Part shown: piece by piece, positions 62,368 to 64,000 of the stretch | Layout: each line of letters opens with the position of its first letter | Numbering within the stretch: position 1 is the stretch's first letter | Assembly: GCF_000026225.1 (NCBI RefSeq) | Contig: NC_011740.1 | Span: 992,001 to 1,056,000, forward strand | Origin: Escherichia fergusonii ATCC 35469 | Lineage (GTDB): Bacteria; Pseudomonadota; Gammaproteobacteria; Enterobacterales; Enterobacteriaceae | Reading direction: 5' to 3' | Length of the DNA: 64,000 nt | Notes under the pieces: model-generated | What the model was told of the DNA's origin: nothing | The model's input: the letters and a program-made list of their open reading frames with translations, nothing else | Databases searched by the model: none | Program-made: the position numbers and the translations under genes

Positions 62368-64000
62368 CGCCACTGCTTGAACTCAGTAATATCCGCCGCA
62401 GCTTCCCATCAGGCGAAGACGTGGTTGAGGTGCTTAAAGGGATCAACCTGACAATCAATGCCGGGGAGATGGTGGCGATTGTTGGTGCGTCTGGTTCCGG
62501 CAAGTCAACACTGATGAATATCCTCGGTTGTCTGGATAAACCCACCAGCGGTATTTATAAAGTGGCGGGTCAGGATGTTTCCACACTGGATAGTGACTCA
62601 CTGGCGCAACTTCGCCGCGAACATTTTGGCTTTATTTTCCAGCGTTATCATTTGTTGTCACACCTTACGGCGCTTCAAAACGTGGAAGTACCCGCTGTCT
62701 ATGCTGGTATTGAGCGTAAACAGCGAGAAGCGCGGGCGCAGGCATTATTGCAACGCCTCGGATTAGGCGAACGCGTGGATTATCGTCCGGCACAACTTTC
62801 TGGCGGGCAACAGCAGCGAGTCAGTATTGCCCGTGCGCTGATGAATGGCGGTCAGGTTATTTTAGCCGACGAACCTACCGGGGCGTTGGACAGCCATTCA
62901 GGTGAAGAAGTAATGGCGATTCTTCACCAACTGCGTGAGCGTGGGCATACGGTGATTATTGTCACCCATGATCCCCATGTTGCGGCACAGGCTGAACGGG
63001 TGATCGAAATTCGTGATGGCGAAATCGTGAGTAATCCCCCAGCGAAAAATAGCGCTATTGCACAAACTTTTTCAGACTCATCAGCACAACCCCGTTCTGG
63101 CTGGCGACAGTTTATTGCTGGCTTTCGCGAAGCTCTGACTATGGCCTGGCTGGCATTAGCAACCAATAAAATGCGCACTTTACTCACAATGCTCGGCATT
63201 ATTATTGGTATTGCGTCGGTCGTATCGATTGTGGTGGTCGGAGATGCAGCAAAGCAAATGGTGTTAGCGGATATCCGCTCCATCGGTACAAATACAATTG
63301 ATATCTATCCGGGAAAGGATTTTGGGGATGACGATCCTCAGTATCAACAGGCATTAAAATATGACGATCTGGCGGCCATCCAAAAACAATCATGGGTTGC
63401 TTCCGCGACGCCAGCAGTATCGCAAAATGTTCGACTGCGTTATGGCAATATCGATGTGGCGGCTGCAGCTAATGGTGTCAGTGGCGATTATTTTAATGTT
63501 TACGGCATGACGTTCAGTGAAGGGAATACCTTTAACAAAGAACAACTCAATGCCAGGGCGCAAGTTGTGGTACTCGACAATAATACCCGCCGACAACTTT
63601 TTCCCCATAAAGCAAACGTTGTGGGGGAGGTCATCCTGGTCGGTAACATGCCTGCTACGGTGATTGGGGTCGCTGAAGAAAAGCAGTCGATGTTTGGCAG
63701 CAGTAAAATACTTCGTGTGTGGTTGCCCTATAGCACAATGGCAAGCCGGGTGATGGGGCAGTCCTGGCTGAACTCCATTACTGTAAGAGTGAAAGAGGGC
63801 TATGACAGCGCTCAGGCAGAACAGCAATTAACGCGCTTAATGACTTTGCGCCATGGTAAAAAAGATTTCTTTACCTGGAACATGGACGGCATTCTTAAAA
63901 CCGCTGAAAAAACCACTCGCACTTTACAACTCTTTTTAACTCTGGTGGCGGTCATTTCACTGGTTGTCGGTGGGATTGGTGTGATGAACATTATGCTGGT
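62364..64000 (+). CDS. macB: Macrolide export ATP-binding/permease MacB (5' part, cut by window end)
   Basis: ATG at 62364, overlapping the macA stop by four bases; 545 codons lie in the window (full family length about 648). N-terminal ABC domain with Walker A GASGSGKST at 41-49, signature LSGGQQQR and Walker B VILADEP; then the first membrane helix (MRTLLTMLGIIIGIASV), the large periplasmic domain and part of the second helix. Works with MacA and TolC to export macrolides, enterotoxin STII and heme-related molecules. Frame is open to the window end. Confidence 0.97.
   Translation, partial: MTPLLELSNIRRSFPSGEDVVEVLKGINLTINAGEMVAIVGASGSGKSTLMNILGCLDKPTSGIYKVAGQDVSTLDSDSLAQLRREHFGFIFQRYHLLSHLTALQNVEVPAVYAGIERKQREARAQALLQRLGLGERVDYRPAQLSGGQQQRVSIARALMNGGQVILADEPTGALDSHSGEEVMAILHQLRERGHTVIIVTHDPHVAAQAERVIEIRDGEIVSNPPAKNSAIAQTFSDSSAQPRSGWRQFIAGFREALTMAWLALATNKMRTLLTMLGIIIGIASVVSIVVVGDAAKQMVLADIRSIGTNTIDIYPGKDFGDDDPQYQQALKYDDLAAIQKQSWVASATPAVSQNVRLRYGNIDVAAAANGVSGDYFNVYGMTFSEGNTFNKEQLNARAQVVVLDNNTRRQLFPHKANVVGEVILVGNMPATVIGVAEEKQSMFGSSKILRVWLPYSTMASRVMGQSWLNSITVRVKEGYDSAQAEQQLTRLMTLRHGKKDFFTWNMDGILKTAEKTTRTLQLFLTLVAVISLVVGGIGVMNIML

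Noticed and set aside
1..64000. CRISPR array, prophage, tRNA or rRNA genes
   Set aside because: No regularly spaced direct repeats, phage structural genes or tRNA-like cloverleaf sequences were seen; the window is core chromosome apart from one IS.

Overview
This is a chromosomal segment of an Escherichia species. Almost every gene is a close, collinear counterpart of the E. coli K-12 interval from the end of ybiT to macB. REP elements, RybB sRNA, and the art, pot, gsi, pfl and moe operons support this. It is not K-12 itself. By comparison with K-12 as I remember it, ybiU, iaaA, grxA and ybjC are absent, and a DoxX-family gene sits between poxB and hcr. There is also an AT-rich islet between rcdA and rybB and an IS1111-group insertion between lysO and aqpZ. 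Many proteins differ from K-12 at a moderate number of positions (for example the PdeI sensor domain, YbjH and YbjI), while others such as Hcp and PflF are nearly identical. A non-K-12 E. coli lineage or a sister Escherichia species fits; I cannot decide between them from sequence reading alone.

Layout. 1-7.4 kb: tail of the ABC-F gene ybiT, sugar phosphatase ybiV, the glycyl-radical pair pflF/pflE, fructose-6-phosphate aldolase fsaA, and the molybdopterin genes moeA-moeB. 7.6-16.8 kb: gsiABCD glutathione importer, then the c-di-GMP pair pdeI/dgcI. 16.8-23.5 kb: rimO, bssR, sugar dehydrogenase yliI, gstB, dacC, deoR, ybjG. 23.8-28.1 kb: mdfA, ybjH, ybjI, ybjJ, rcdA. 28.1-31.4 kb: AT-rich islet, RybB, ybjL, ybjM. 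31.5-33.8 kb: nfsA, rimK, ybjN. 34.1-40 kb: potFGHI putrescine importer, ybjO, rlmC. 40-43.9 kb: artJ and artPIQM arginine importer. 44-55.5 kb: ybjP, ybjQ, amiD, ybjS, ybjT, ltaE, poxB, doxX-like gene, hcr, hcp, lysO. 55.5-57.4 kb: IS1111-group element lodged inside a GC-rich structured repeat. 57.4-64 kb: aqpZ, a MITE-like inverted-repeat unit, ybjD, ybjX, macA and the first 545 codons of macB.

Functional themes are small-molecule import (glutathione, putrescine, arginine), export (MdfA, LysO, MacAB), response to redox or nitrosative stress (NfsA, Hcp/Hcr, GstB), anaerobic radical chemistry, cell-wall remodelling (DacC, AmiD, YbjG) and biofilm signalling (PdeI, DgcI, BssR, RcdA).

The most interesting non-textbook material is in three places. 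The IS1111-group element has a downstream non-coding region with short segments complementary to its own insertion junctions, a candidate seekRNA/bridge RNA, and it has split a perfect palindrome. A 122-bp inverted-repeat unit lies before ybjD. An exact 14-bp motif is shared by the promoter regions of ybiV and pflE/fsaA. No CRISPR array, tRNA, rRNA or prophage is visible.
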